Below are positions 6,975 through 16,391 of a stretch of 44,231 nt of DNA, in pieces. This DNA is from Alphaproteobacteria bacterium. GTDB taxonomy: Bacteria > Pseudomonadota > Alphaproteobacteria > Bin95. The notes under the pieces were generated by a model that saw only the letters and a program-made list of their open reading frames with translations, searched no databases and was not told the origin of the DNA. The stretch is from NCBI GenBank assembly GCA_022825195.1, contig JAJDYL010000151.1, positions 1 through 44,231 on the forward strand. Reading direction: 5' to 3'. Position 1 is the first letter of the stretch. The number at the start of each line of letters is the position of its first letter. The position numbers and the translations under genes were made by a program.

Positions 6975-9580
6975 CTGCCGAAACTGTCGTTGTTGTCGAA
7001 TCGCCGGCCAAGGCAAAGACCATAAACAAGTATCTCGGAAGGGATTTCCGGGTGCTGGCGAGCTTTGGCCATGTCCGCGACCTTCCGCCGAAGGACGGCT
7101 CGGTCCTGCCCGACAAGGGTTTTGCCATGTCCTGGCAGATGGACGAGCGGGGCAGGAAGCATGTCGGGGAAATCGCCAGGGCGGTGAAGGGCGCCTCGCG
7201 CCTCTATCTCGCCACCGACCCCGACCGCGAGGGAGAGGCGATCTCCTGGCATGTCCGCGAGGCCCTGGAGAGCCGCAAGGCGCTCAAGGGGGTCGAGGTC
7301 GGGCGCGTCGTCTTCCATGAGGTGACGCGCAATGCGGTCCTCGACGCGGTCGCGAATCCGCGCGCCATCAACCAGGAACTGGTGGACGCCTACCTGGCGC
7401 GCCGGGCTCTCGACTATCTGGTGGGCTTCACGCTCTCGCCGGTGCTGTGGCGCAAGCTGCCGGGCGCGCGCTCGGCGGGGCGGGTGCAATCGGTGGCGCT
7501 GCGCCTGGTCTGCGACCGGGAGGCGGAGATCGAGGCCTTCCGGGCGCGCGAATACTGGACCCTGGACGCCGACTTCGAGACCGCCGCCGGTGCGGCATTC
7601 CGGGCCCGGCTCACCCATCTCGACGGCAAGAAGCTTGCGAAACATGCGATCCCGGACGAGGCCGAGGCGCTCGCGGTAAAGGCGCGGCTCGAGGACGCCG
7701 CCTACCGGATCGCCGGCGTCGAGAAGAGGCAGGCGAGCCGCAACCCGGCGCCGCCGTTCACCACCTCGACCCTCCAGCAGGAGGCGTCGCGGCGGCTCGG
7801 ATACGGCGCCGCCCACACCATGCGCCTGGCCCAGCAGCTTTACGAAGGCGTCGATCTCGACGGCGAAAGCGTGGGCCTCATCACCTACATGCGGACGGAT
7901 AGCGTGGCGCTCAGCGCGGAGGCGCTGTCGGGCGCGCGCCGGCTGATCGACCGCGAGTTCGGCGAGGCCTACCTGCCGGCGAAACCCCGGCGCTACCGGT
8001 CTTCGGCGCGCAACGCCCAGGAAGCGCATGAAGCGATCCGGCCGACGGACATGGGCCGCCGCCCGCAGGATGTCCGCAACAGGCTCAAGCCGGAGCTGTT
8101 CCGGCTCTACGAGCTGGTCTGGAAGCGCGCCGTCGCCAGCCAGATGGCCGCCGCCGTGTTCGATCGCGCCGCCGTCGATGTCGCCGCCACGGACGGCCGC
8201 GCCGTGCTGCGCGCAACCGGTTCCGTCATTCGCTTCGACGGCTTCCTGAAGCTCTACCGTGAGGGTCGGGACGACCGGACGGACGGCAAGGCGGACGATG
8301 ACGAGGCCGGGCAGGCCCTGCCGCCGGTGGCCGAAGGCGAGCCCGCTGCGCGCAAGGCGGTGGTGGCCGAGCAGCATTTCACCCAGCCGCCGCCGCGCTA
8401 TACGGAAGCCAGCCTGGTCAAGCGGCTGGAGGAACTCGGCATCGGGCGCCCCTCCACCTACGCCTCCATCATTCAGGTGCTGCAGGACCGCGACTATGTC
8501 CGGCTGGAAAGCAAGCGGTTCGTTCCGGAGGACCGGGGCCGCATCGTCACGGCCTTCCTGCAGAATTTCTTCGAGCGCTATGTCGAGTATGAGTTCACCG
8601 CCGACCTGGAGGAGAAGCTCGACGCGGTCTCGAACGGACGCATCAACTGGCGCGCGCTGTTGCAGGAGTTCTGGGACGGGTTCGCGGCCAAGGTCGAGGA
8701 AACCCAGGGCCTGCGCATTTCCAATGTCATCGACGCGCTCGACCGGGAACTCGACGCGCACTTCTTTCCCGAGACCGGTGACGGGCGGGACCCGCGTGTC
8801 TGTCCCGCTTGCGGCGAGGGCAGGCTGGGGCTGCGCCTCGGACGGCACGGGGCGTTCTTCGGCTGCTCGCGCTACCCCGAGTGCCGCCATGTCCGGCCGC
8901 TGACCGTGCAGGAGGGCGCGGAGGCGAACGGGCCCCGCGTTCTGGGCAACGATCCGGAGAGCGGGCTTGAGGTCTCGGTTCGCAAGGGACCGTACGGCTT
9001 CTACGTGCAGCTTGCCGGAGAGGGGGAGGACAAGCCGAAGCGCGTCTCGACCCCGCGCGGCGTCGATCCGGCCGAACTGGGCCTGGAACGGGCGCTGGCC
9101 TTGCTGGCGTTGCCGCGAGAAGTGGGCCTGCACCCCGAGACCGGCAAGCCGATCTCTGCCGGCATCGGGCGTTTCGGCCCCTATCTGCGCCATGACGGCG
9201 CCTATGTCTCGATCCCGCGCGGCGACGATGTGCTGGAGATCGGGTTGAACCGCGCCGTCGTGTTGATCGCCGGCAAGAAGGGCGGACGCGCCGCCGGGCC
9301 GCTGAAGGAGCTGGGCGCGCATCCCGGAGACGGGAAGCCGGTCACCGTCCACAGCGGCCGCTACGGGCCTTACGTGAAGCACGGCCGCACCATGGCCTCT
9401 CTGCCGAAAGGGCAGGCGCCCGAGGACGCGACGCTCGAAGCCGCCCTGCCATTGCTGGAGCAGAAGAAGGCCGGCGGCCGGAAGGCGCCCGCCCGCAAGG
9501 CCGCCGCGAAGCCGAAAGCCGCCGCGGCGAAGGGCCGGGCGCGCAAGCCCGCCGCTTCGAGAAAAGCCCCGCCCGCGTGA
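6971..9580 (+). CDS. topA: DNA topoisomerase I
   Basis: An 869-residue type IA topoisomerase that relaxes negative supercoils. The N-terminal Toprim domain has VVESPAKAKTINKYL and TDPDREGEAISWH. The catalytic Tyr is in GLITYMRTDS. Also visible are GARSAGRVQSVALRL and GIGRPSTYASII. After the core comes one Cys4 zinc element (CPACG...CSRYPEC), then repeats of the GxFGPY(L/V)xH type without cysteines, and finally a Lys/Ala-rich basic tail. The ATG at 6971 overlaps the dprA stop by four bases and begins with the conserved TVVVVESPAKA, so upstream in-frame starts are discounted. Confidence 0.96.
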   Translation: MTAETVVVVESPAKAKTINKYLGRDFRVLASFGHVRDLPPKDGSVLPDKGFAMSWQMDERGRKHVGEIARAVKGASRLYLATDPDREGEAISWHVREALESRKALKGVEVGRVVFHEVTRNAVLDAVANPRAINQELVDAYLARRALDYLVGFTLSPVLWRKLPGARSAGRVQSVALRLVCDREAEIEAFRAREYWTLDADFETAAGAAFRARLTHLDGKKLAKHAIPDEAEALAVKARLEDAAYRIAGVEKRQASRNPAPPFTTSTLQQEASRRLGYGAAHTMRLAQQLYEGVDLDGESVGLITYMRTDSVALSAEALSGARRLIDREFGEAYLPAKPRRYRSSARNAQEAHEAIRPTDMGRRPQDVRNRLKPELFRLYELVWKRAVASQMAAAVFDRAAVDVAATDGRAVLRATGSVIRFDGFLKLYREGRDDRTDGKADDDEAGQALPPVAEGEPAARKAVVAEQHFTQPPPRYTEASLVKRLEELGIGRPSTYASIIQVLQDRDYVRLESKRFVPEDRGRIVTAFLQNFFERYVEYEFTADLEEKLDAVSNGRINWRALLQEFWDGFAAKVEETQGLRISNVIDALDRELDAHFFPETGDGRDPRVCPACGEGRLGLRLGRHGAFFGCSRYPECRHVRPLTVQEGAEANGPRVLGNDPESGLEVSVRKGPYGFYVQLAGEGEDKPKRVSTPRGVDPAELGLERALALLALPREVGLHPETGKPISAGIGRFGPYLRHDGAYVSIPRGDDVLEIGLNRAVVLIAGKKGGRAAGPLKELGAHPGDGKPVTVHSGRYGPYVKHGRTMASLPKGQAPEDATLEAALPLLEQKKAGGRKAPARKAAAKPKAAAAKGRARKPAASRKAPPA

Positions 9581-11652
9581 CGCTTCCCGACCGCGAACGC
9601 CTGCTCGCCTTCGTTGCCGAACGCGGCGGGCCGGTGGACCGCAAGGAGATCGCACGCGCCTTCCGGCTCAAGGGCGCCGAACGGGCTGCCTTGCGCGACC
9701 TCTTGCGCGAACTGGAGGCCGAGGGCGCGATAGACCGCCGCCGCGGCCGGCGCGTCGCTTCGGGGCTTCCGGAGGTGACGGTGGTCGAGGTGGCCGGGCG
9801 CACGGGCGACGGCGAACTGCTGGCGCGCCCGGCAGGACGGAAAGGCGTGCCCGCGCCGGAGATCGTCGTGGACGAGCCGGGGCCGGGTCCCCTTCCCGCC
9901 ATGGGCGCGAAGCTGCTGGTGCGCCTCCGGCCGACCGGGGAGGGCGGCTATCTGGCCCGCGTCATGCGCCGGCTGACCGCTCCGCCACGGGACATGCTGG
10001 GCGTGATCGCGGAGGAAGACGGGGCGCTGGCGCTGCGCCCTGCCGACCGGGGACGGAACCGGGGCTTCGTCGTGTCGGACGCTGCGGGCGCGGTCGCCGG
10101 CGATATCGTGCGCGCCGCGGTCATGCCCGGCCGGGCCGGGCCGGGCCGGCCGGTCCGGGTGGTCGAGCGCATCGGCCGCCTCGACGGGCCGGGCGCGCTC
10201 TCCACGCTGACCCTGCTGGAGCACGGCATAGAGGAGTCGTTCCCGCCCGAGGTGCTGGCCGAGGCGGACGCCGCGCGGCTGCCGGACCCCGCCGGACGCG
10301 CCGACCTCACCGGCCTGGCGCTGGTGACGGTGGACGACGACGACGCCCGCGACTTCGACGATGCCATCCATGCCGAGCCCGACGAGGACGGCGGCTGGCG
10401 CCTGACGGTCGCCATCGCGGACATCGCAAGCTATGTCCGGCCGGGAAGCGCGCTCGACCGCGAGGCGGCGCGGCGCGGCAACTCGGTCTATCTGCCGGAC
10501 CGCGCCGTTCCCATGCTGCCGGAGCGCCTGTCCGCGGGGCTCGGCAGCCTCGTGCCGGACGAGGAGAGGCCCTGCCTGGCGGCGGAGCTTCGCATCGGGT
10601 CGGGCGGCGCCTTGCGCGGCCATCGCTTCCGGCGGGCCTGGATGCGGTCTTCGGCCCGGCTCACCTACCGCGCGCTTCAGGATGCGCTCGACGGGCCGGA
10701 CACGGCCCCGCACCTGGCCCATCTGGAAGGGGCGTTCCGCGCGCTGGAGCGGGCGCGGAAGCGGCGCGGGGCGCTGGAGCTGGACCTGCCCGAGCGCTGG
10801 GTCCTTTTCGACGCGGACGGCAATCCGGCGGCGGTGCGTGCGCGCGAGCGGCTGACGACCCACCGGATCGTCGAGGAATTCATGATCGCGGCGAATGTCG
10901 CGGCGGCCGAGGTGCTGGAGGCGAAGGGGCAGATCTGCATGCGGCGGGTCCATGACCGGCCGGACCCGGCGCGGATCGAGGCGATGCGGAGCCTGCTGCG
11001 CGATCTGGGGCATCCGGTTTCCTTCGGCGAGTTGCAGCGCCCGAAACAGTTCAACGCCCTGCTGGCGCGGCTCGCGGACACGCCGTTCGCGGCGCTGGCG
11101 CACGAGCTGGTGCTACGCGCCCAGGCCCAGGCGGTCTATACGCCGGACATGCGCGGCCATTTCGGCCTGGGGCTCGCGCGCTACGCGCATTTCACCTCGC
11201 CGATCCGGCGCTATGCGGACCTCCTCGTGCATCGCGCGCTGATCGCTGCGCTCGGCCTCGGCGCCGGCGGCCTGGAGGACGAATCGGGTTTCCACGATCT
11301 CGCCGAGACCCTCTCCACGACGGAACGGCGCGCGGCGGCGGCGGAACGCCGGGCGCTGGACCGCTATGCGGCGGCCGTGCTGGAAGCCCGGACGGGCGAG
11401 ACCTTCGAGGGGCGGATCGTCGGCGTGCAGCGCTTCGGCCTGTTCCTGCGCCTTGCGGGCGAGGGAGCGGACGGCATCCTGCCGACCGCCTCGCTAGGCG
11501 GCGAGTATTTCCACCACGATGCCCGCCGCCACACGCTGACCGGCAGCGCCACGGGGCGCGCGTTCCGCCTGGGTGACACGCTCGCCGTTCGTCTCGCAGC
11601 GGCCGACCCGGTCAGCGGCAGTCTCGTGCTGGCCTTGGGAGAAGGCCGGTAA
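9577..11652 (+). CDS. rnr: Ribonuclease R
   Basis: A 691-residue 3'-5' exoribonuclease of the RNase II/R family that degrades structured RNA. An N-terminal winged helix (about residues 1-65) is followed by cold-shock-like folds, the RNB catalytic domain with the acidic cluster DDARDFDDAIHAE, and later HFTSPIRRYADLLVHRAL. A C-terminal S1 domain (GETFEGRIVGVQRFGLFL) ends the protein. There is no long basic tail. The GTG start overlaps the topA stop by four bases. It is the last gene of the coupled run that starts at npdG; a 49-base gap precedes the ABC transporter genes. Confidence 0.95.
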   Translation: MTLPDRERLLAFVAERGGPVDRKEIARAFRLKGAERAALRDLLRELEAEGAIDRRRGRRVASGLPEVTVVEVAGRTGDGELLARPAGRKGVPAPEIVVDEPGPGPLPAMGAKLLVRLRPTGEGGYLARVMRRLTAPPRDMLGVIAEEDGALALRPADRGRNRGFVVSDAAGAVAGDIVRAAVMPGRAGPGRPVRVVERIGRLDGPGALSTLTLLEHGIEESFPPEVLAEADAARLPDPAGRADLTGLALVTVDDDDARDFDDAIHAEPDEDGGWRLTVAIADIASYVRPGSALDREAARRGNSVYLPDRAVPMLPERLSAGLGSLVPDEERPCLAAELRIGSGGALRGHRFRRAWMRSSARLTYRALQDALDGPDTAPHLAHLEGAFRALERARKRRGALELDLPERWVLFDADGNPAAVRARERLTTHRIVEEFMIAANVAAAEVLEAKGQICMRRVHDRPDPARIEAMRSLLRDLGHPVSFGELQRPKQFNALLARLADTPFAALAHELVLRAQAQAVYTPDMRGHFGLGLARYAHFTSPIRRYADLLVHRALIAALGLGAGGLEDESGFHDLAETLSTTERRAAAAERRALDRYAAAVLEARTGETFEGRIVGVQRFGLFLRLAGEGADGILPTASLGGEYFHHDARRHTLTGSATGRAFRLGDTLAVRLAAADPVSGSLVLALGEGR

Positions 11653-11701
11653 CGGCATTATGCTGCCGGGCGACGGGCGGCAGCGAACAAGGGGGCCGGT
11701 T

Positions 11702-12703
11702 ATGCGAAGCAAGTTCATTTCAGTCCTGGCGATGCTCGGGGTCCTTGCGGCCGGGACGGCATTCGCCGGAGAGTTCAAGCCTGCGGTCGTCTATGACATC
11801 GGCAGCAAGTTCGACAAGAGCTTCAACGAAGGCGTCTGGAACGGCGTCCAGAAGTTCTCGGAGGAAACCGGCGTCAAGGTCGCCGAGTTCCAGATCGTCA
11901 ACGAGACCCAGCGCGAGCAGGCGATGCGCCGCCTTGTCGAACGCGGCGCCACGATGGTGATCGCGGTCGGCTTCTCGCAGGCGGACGCTCTGGATGCGGT
12001 TGCGGCGGACTTTCCGGACCGCCAGTTCGCGATCATCGACGTCTCGTGGCTCGACCGGCCCAATCTGCGCCAGTATGTCTTCAAGGAGCATGAAGGCAGC
12101 TATCTGGTCGGAATCGCCGCGGCCATGGCCAGCAAGACCGGCAAGGTGGGCTTCGTCGGAGGCATGGACATTCCGCTCATCCGCAAGTTCCATTGCGGCT
12201 ATCTGCAGGGCGCGAAGGCCGCCAATGCCGACATCGAGGTGCTGCAGGCCATGACCGGGACGACGCCGGCCGCGTGGAACGACCCGACCCGCGCGTCCGA
12301 GCTGGCCCAGGGCCAGATGGATCGCGGCGCCGACGTGGTCTATCACGCCGCCGGCAGGAGCGGCATCGGCGTGATCCAGGCGGCGGCCGACGCGGGCAAG
12401 CTCGCCATCGGCGTCGACTCGAACCAGAACGGGCTCGCGCCGGGCTCGGTGCTGACCTCGATGCTGAAGCGTGTGGACGTCGCGACCTACGAGACGCTGA
12501 AGGACGGCCTGGAAGGCAGCTTCACGGCCGGCATCCGCAGCCTCGGCCTCGCCGAAGACGGCGTGGGCTGGGCGCAGGACGAGCACAATGCCGGCCTGCT
12601 GACCGACGAGCTGAAGGCCGCGGTCGAGAGCGCCAGGGCCGACATCGTCGCGGGCAGGACCGTCGTCCACGACTATATGAGCGACTCCGCCTGCCCGGGC
12701 TGA
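11702..12703 (+). CDS. BMP-family (basic membrane protein) ABC substrate-binding protein
   Basis: A 333-residue periplasmic binding protein, first gene of an importer whose relatives bind nucleosides. The signal peptide is clear (MRSK then a hydrophobic run and GTAFA, cleavage near residue 22). The mature part begins PAVVYDIGSKFDKSFNEG, the BMP hallmark, and has VGFSQADAL, EGSYLVGIAAA and IGVDSNQNGLAPGSVLTS. The ATG has an AAGGGGG site nine bases upstream; longer in-frame starts would bury the signal peptide. It lies nine bases before the ATPase gene. Ligand assignment (purine or other nucleoside) is by family only. Confidence 0.9.
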   Translation: MRSKFISVLAMLGVLAAGTAFAGEFKPAVVYDIGSKFDKSFNEGVWNGVQKFSEETGVKVAEFQIVNETQREQAMRRLVERGATMVIAVGFSQADALDAVAADFPDRQFAIIDVSWLDRPNLRQYVFKEHEGSYLVGIAAAMASKTGKVGFVGGMDIPLIRKFHCGYLQGAKAANADIEVLQAMTGTTPAAWNDPTRASELAQGQMDRGADVVYHAAGRSGIGVIQAAADAGKLAIGVDSNQNGLAPGSVLTSMLKRVDVATYETLKDGLEGSFTAGIRSLGLAEDGVGWAQDEHNAGLLTDELKAAVESARADIVAGRTVVHDYMSDSACPG

Positions 12704-12712
12704 GGGCGCGCC

Positions 12713-14266
12713 TTGGCCCTGGACGGCGGCCCGGAACAGGCCGGCCACCCGGCCGTCCGGCTGCGGGGCGTCACCAAGCGCTTCGGCGCCGTTCTGGCGA
12801 ATGACGATGTGGACCTGGATATCCCGCAGGGCGCGATCCACGGCATCATCGGGGAGAACGGGGCGGGCAAGTCCACCCTCGCCTCGATCATCTACGGGCT
12901 CTACGCGCCGGACCGGGGCTCCATGGAGATCGACGGCGAGGCGGCGCCGGTCCGCAGCCCCGCCGACGCCATCGCGCGGGGCGTCGGCATGGTCCACCAG
13001 CACTTCATGCTGGTGCCGACCTTCACCGTGCTGGAGAACATCATGCTCGGCATGGAGGGCGGGTTCCTGCTCGGGCAGGGCGAGGCCGACATCCGCGCAA
13101 GGCTGGCGAGCCTGAGCCGGCAGCACGGCCTCGAAGTGGACCCCGACGCCCTTGTCGACGACCTGCCCGTCGGCCTGCGCCAGCGGGTCGAGATCCTGAG
13201 GGCGCTCTTCCGCGGCGCGCGCATACTGATCCTCGACGAGCCCACGGGCGTGCTGACGCCGGACGAGACGGACCAGCTCTTCACCATCCTGCGCGGCATT
13301 CGTGACGCGGGCGGCACTGTCGTGCTGATTACCCACAAGCTGCGGGAGGTGATGGCGGTCTGCGGCACGGTCTCGGTCATGCGCCACGGCCGGATGGTAG
13401 GCCGCCGCGAGACGGCGGAGACGAATACGGCCGAACTCGCCGAGCTCATGGTCGGGAGGACGGTCGGCCAGGCGGAACGCCCGGCACAGAGCGTGGTCGG
13501 AACCCCGGTTCTGCGGGGGGCAGGGCTCACCTGGAGGAGCCCCGGCGGCACGCTTCGCCTGAGGGAGGTCGGTCTGGAATTACGCGCGGGCGAGATTCTC
13601 GCCGTGGCGGGCGTTTCCGGCAACGGCCAGTCCGAACTGCTCGACCTCCTTTCCGGCCTGTCCGGCGTCCAGGAGGGCCATGTCGAATTCGCCGGACGGC
13701 GCATCGACGCCGCCCACCCGGCGACGCCTGCCGAAATGCGCGCGCTGGGCCTGGCGCATGTGCCGGAGGACCGCCAGAGGCGGGGGCTGGTCCTGCCGTT
13801 CGAGGCGCGCGAGAACGCGGTGCTCGGCCGGCCGGAGAAGGCCGGCCCCGGCCCCTGGACGAGCGCCGCGGCGATGCAGGCGCATGCGGAGCCGCTGTTC
13901 GCGCGCTTCGACATCCGGCCGCCCGACCCGAAGCTGCCGGCGGCCGGGTTTTCCGGCGGCAACCAGCAGAAGATCGTGCTGGCGCGCGAGTTCGACACCG
14001 TTCCCGCCGTGCTGCTGCTCGGCCAGCCGACGCGCGGCGTCGATATCGGCACCGTCGAGACCATCCATGCCGAGGTCCTGGCGTTGAAGGAGCGCGGCTC
14101 GGCGATCCTGCTGGTATCGACGGAACTCGACGAGATTCTTGCGCTCGCCGACCGGATCATGGTGATGAACGGCGGGCGGGTGGCCGGCACGGTTCCGGCG
14201 GCGGGCGCCACCGCGCGGCAGCTGGGGCTGATGATGACCGGCGCCGGCGACGGGGCGGCCGCTTGA
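12713..14266 (+). CDS. Nucleoside-type ABC transporter, tandem ATPase
   Basis: A 517-residue protein with two ABC domains, as in YufO/NupO and sugar importers. Domain 1 has GENGAGKST, the Q-loop MVHQHFML, LPVGLRQRVEI as signature and ILILDEPTGVLTP as Walker B. Domain 2 is degenerate at Walker A (GVSGNGQSE) and Walker B (LLLGQPTRGVD) but keeps FSGGNQQK, the usual pattern for this subfamily. The start is a TTG with GAGG seven bases before it, set by the preceding stop. The stop overlaps the first permease gene by four bases. Confidence 0.93.
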   Translation: MALDGGPEQAGHPAVRLRGVTKRFGAVLANDDVDLDIPQGAIHGIIGENGAGKSTLASIIYGLYAPDRGSMEIDGEAAPVRSPADAIARGVGMVHQHFMLVPTFTVLENIMLGMEGGFLLGQGEADIRARLASLSRQHGLEVDPDALVDDLPVGLRQRVEILRALFRGARILILDEPTGVLTPDETDQLFTILRGIRDAGGTVVLITHKLREVMAVCGTVSVMRHGRMVGRRETAETNTAELAELMVGRTVGQAERPAQSVVGTPVLRGAGLTWRSPGGTLRLREVGLELRAGEILAVAGVSGNGQSELLDLLSGLSGVQEGHVEFAGRRIDAAHPATPAEMRALGLAHVPEDRQRRGLVLPFEARENAVLGRPEKAGPGPWTSAAAMQAHAEPLFARFDIRPPDPKLPAAGFSGGNQQKIVLAREFDTVPAVLLLGQPTRGVDIGTVETIHAEVLALKERGSAILLVSTELDEILALADRIMVMNGGRVAGTVPAAGATARQLGLMMTGAGDGAAA

Positions 14267-15357
14267 CCGCCCTTCCGCGCTGGCTCGACATCGGCGTCCT
14301 CCCGGTCGTCAACCTCGCGCTCGCGTTTCTGGCGGCGGCGGTCGTGGTCGCGCTGGTCGGCGAGGACCCGCTGGAGGTGTTCGGCGTCCTCCTGCAAGGG
14401 GCCTTCGCGCCGGGCGCGCTCGGCTACACGCTCTACTACGCGACCAATTTCGTCTTCACCGGGCTCGCCGCCGCGCTCGCCTTCCAGGCGCGGCTCTTCA
14501 ACATCGGCGCCGAGGGCCAGGCGATGCTGGGCGGCCTCGGCATCGCCTTCGTCTGCCTCTCCTTCGAGGCGGTGCTGCCGGGGCCTCTCGTCGTAATCCT
14601 CGCCATTGCTGCGGCCGCGCTCTTCGGCGCCGCATGGGCCGTCGTGCCCGGCTGGCTGCAGGCATACCGGGGCAGCCACATCGTCATCACCACCATCATG
14701 TTCAACTTCCTGGCGTCCGGCCTGATGGTCTGGCTGCTCTCGGGGCCGATCATGCGGCCGGGACAGGGTTCGCCGCAGACGCGGCTCTTCGGCGAAGCCG
14801 TGCAGCTGCCGGCCTTGCACGACCTCGCGCGCGGCTTGGGCTTCGAGGCCGCCCGCTCGCCGCTCAACCTGTCCTTCCTGTTCGCGCTGCTCGCCTGCGC
14901 GGCGGTCTGGGTGCTGATCTGGCGCACCAAGTTCGGCTATGCGCTGCGCGCCATCGGCCACAGCGAGGAGGCGGCGCGCTATGCCGGCATTCCCGTCCGG
15001 CGCGCCGTGGTCGTCGCGATGGCGCTTTCCGGCGCGCTCGCCGGCTGCATGGCGCTGAACGAAATTCTGGGCGTGCAGCACAAGCTGGTGCTCAACTTCT
15101 CCGCCGGCTACGGCTTCACCGGCATCGCGGTCGCGCTGATGGGCCGCAACCATCCCGCCGGCATCCTGGCGGCGAGCCTGCTCTTCGGCGCGCTCTTCCA
15201 GGGCGGCGCGGAGCTCAACTTCGAGTTCGAGACCATCACCCATGAGCTGGCGCTGGTGATCCAGGGGCTGGTGATCCTGTTCTCGGGCGCGCTCGCCTAC
15301 ATGTTCACGCCCTGGCTGGCGCGCCTGCTGCTCTCCCGGAGCGCCGCCCGTGCCTGA
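14263..15357 (+). CDS. Nucleoside-type ABC transporter, permease 1
   Basis: A 364-residue inner-membrane permease of the BPD_transp_2 family with roughly eight to ten hydrophobic segments. Diagnostic loops are FNIGAEGQAMLGG near the N-terminus, GSHIVITTIMFNFLASGL in the middle and KFGYALRAIGHSEEAARYAGI, followed by GYGFTGIAVALMGRNHPAGI. It pairs with the next gene to form a heterodimeric channel. The TTG start overlaps the ATPase stop by four bases; its end overlaps permease 2 by eight. Confidence 0.93.
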   Translation: MTALPRWLDIGVLPVVNLALAFLAAAVVVALVGEDPLEVFGVLLQGAFAPGALGYTLYYATNFVFTGLAAALAFQARLFNIGAEGQAMLGGLGIAFVCLSFEAVLPGPLVVILAIAAAALFGAAWAVVPGWLQAYRGSHIVITTIMFNFLASGLMVWLLSGPIMRPGQGSPQTRLFGEAVQLPALHDLARGLGFEAARSPLNLSFLFALLACAAVWVLIWRTKFGYALRAIGHSEEAARYAGIPVRRAVVVAMALSGALAGCMALNEILGVQHKLVLNFSAGYGFTGIAVALMGRNHPAGILAASLLFGALFQGGAELNFEFETITHELALVIQGLVILFSGALAYMFTPWLARLLLSRSAARA

Positions 15358-16324
15358 GGTCTGGATCGACATGCTGGCCGTCCTCGACGGCACGGCCCGC
15401 CTCGCCGCGCCGCTCATCCTCTGCGCCATGGCCGGGCTGGTGTCCGAGCGCTCCGGCATCGTCGATATCGGGCTGGAGGGCAAGCTGCTCGCCGGCGCCT
15501 TCGCGGCCGCCGCGGCCGCCACCCTGACCGGCTCTCCCTGGGCGGGGCTGGCCGCCTCGCTCGCGGCCTCCGTCATGCTGGCGCTCGTCCACGGCTTCGC
15601 CTGCATCACCCACCGCGGCGAGCAGATCGTCTCCGGCGTCGCGGTCAACATTCTCGCGCTGGGCATGACGGTCGTGGTCGCGAATGCGCTCTTCCGCCAT
15701 GGCGGCCACACGCCCGCGCTCGGCGCGCACGAGCGGTTCTCGGCCATATCGCTGCCGCTCGCCGAAACCCTGCGCGAGGTCCCGGCGCTGGGCTCCCTCT
15801 ATGCCGAGCTGGTGTCCGGCCACAACCTGTTGGTCTATGCCGCCTTCCTTTCCGTCCCGCTGGTCTGGTGGCTGCTCTGGCGCACCCGCTTCGGACTGCG
15901 CCTGCGCGCCGCCGGCGAAATGCCGGAGGCGGTGGACAGCGCCGGCGTTCCGGTGTCCGCGCTCCGCTACCGGGGCGTCCTCATCGCCGGCCTGCTCTGC
16001 GGGCTTGCGGGCGCCTACCTTTCCATCGCCCACGGCGCGGGCTTCGTGCGCGAGATGAGCGCGGGCAAGGGCTTCCTCGCGCTCGCGGCGCTGATCTTCG
16101 GGCGCTGGAAGCCGCTGCCGGTGCTCTTCGCCTGCCTCCTGTTCGGCCTGCTGGACACGGTGGCGCCGCGGCTCCAGGGGGTGGACCTGCCGCTGGTCGG
16201 CCCGGTCCCCGTCGCGCTGGTCTCGGTGCTGCCCTACGCGATGACGGTCGTGCTCCTCGCCGGCTTCTTCGGCCGCGCCGTCCCGCCCCGCGCCCTCGGC
16301 CGGCCCTTCGTCAAGGAGCACTGA
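15350..16324 (+). CDS. Nucleoside-type ABC transporter, permease 2
   Basis: A 324-residue second permease of the same importer. The family signature is [20 protein letters not shown] near residue 30, then [16 protein letters not shown] and [22 protein letters not shown] in the cytoplasmic loop. The GTG start lies eight bases inside permease 1. The transporter operon holds only transport genes, with no nucleosidase or phosphorylase nearby; the next gene is leuB, 67 bases on. Confidence 0.92.
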   Translation: MPEVWIDMLAVLDGTARLAAPLILCAMAGLVSERSGIVDIGLEGKLLAGAFAAAAAATLTGSPWAGLAASLAASVMLALVHGFACITHRGEQIVSGVAVNILALGMTVVVANALFRHGGHTPALGAHERFSAISLPLAETLREVPALGSLYAELVSGHNLLVYAAFLSVPLVWWLLWRTRFGLRLRAAGEMPEAVDSAGVPVSALRYRGVLIAGLLCGLAGAYLSIAHGAGFVREMSAGKGFLALAALIFGRWKPLPVLFACLLFGLLDTVAPRLQGVDLPLVGPVPVALVSVLPYAMTVVLLAGFFGRAVPPRALGRPFVKEH

Positions 16325-16391
16325 GGCTCGCCGCTTCCGGGGCGGCGGCGCGGGCGTTATGTTCCGCGCATCGGAGGAGGAGGGGCCGGAC

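Noticed and set aside
6947..9655. A 902-codon open frame on the minus strand opposite topA, and similar long minus frames opposite the ABC genes
   Set aside because: These mirror the codon structure of strong, fully motif-supported genes; GC-rich third positions suppress stops on the opposite strand.
11653..11701. Riboswitch in front of the BMP importer operon
   Set aside because: Only 49 bases separate it from rnr and no purine-riboswitch-like structure is visible.
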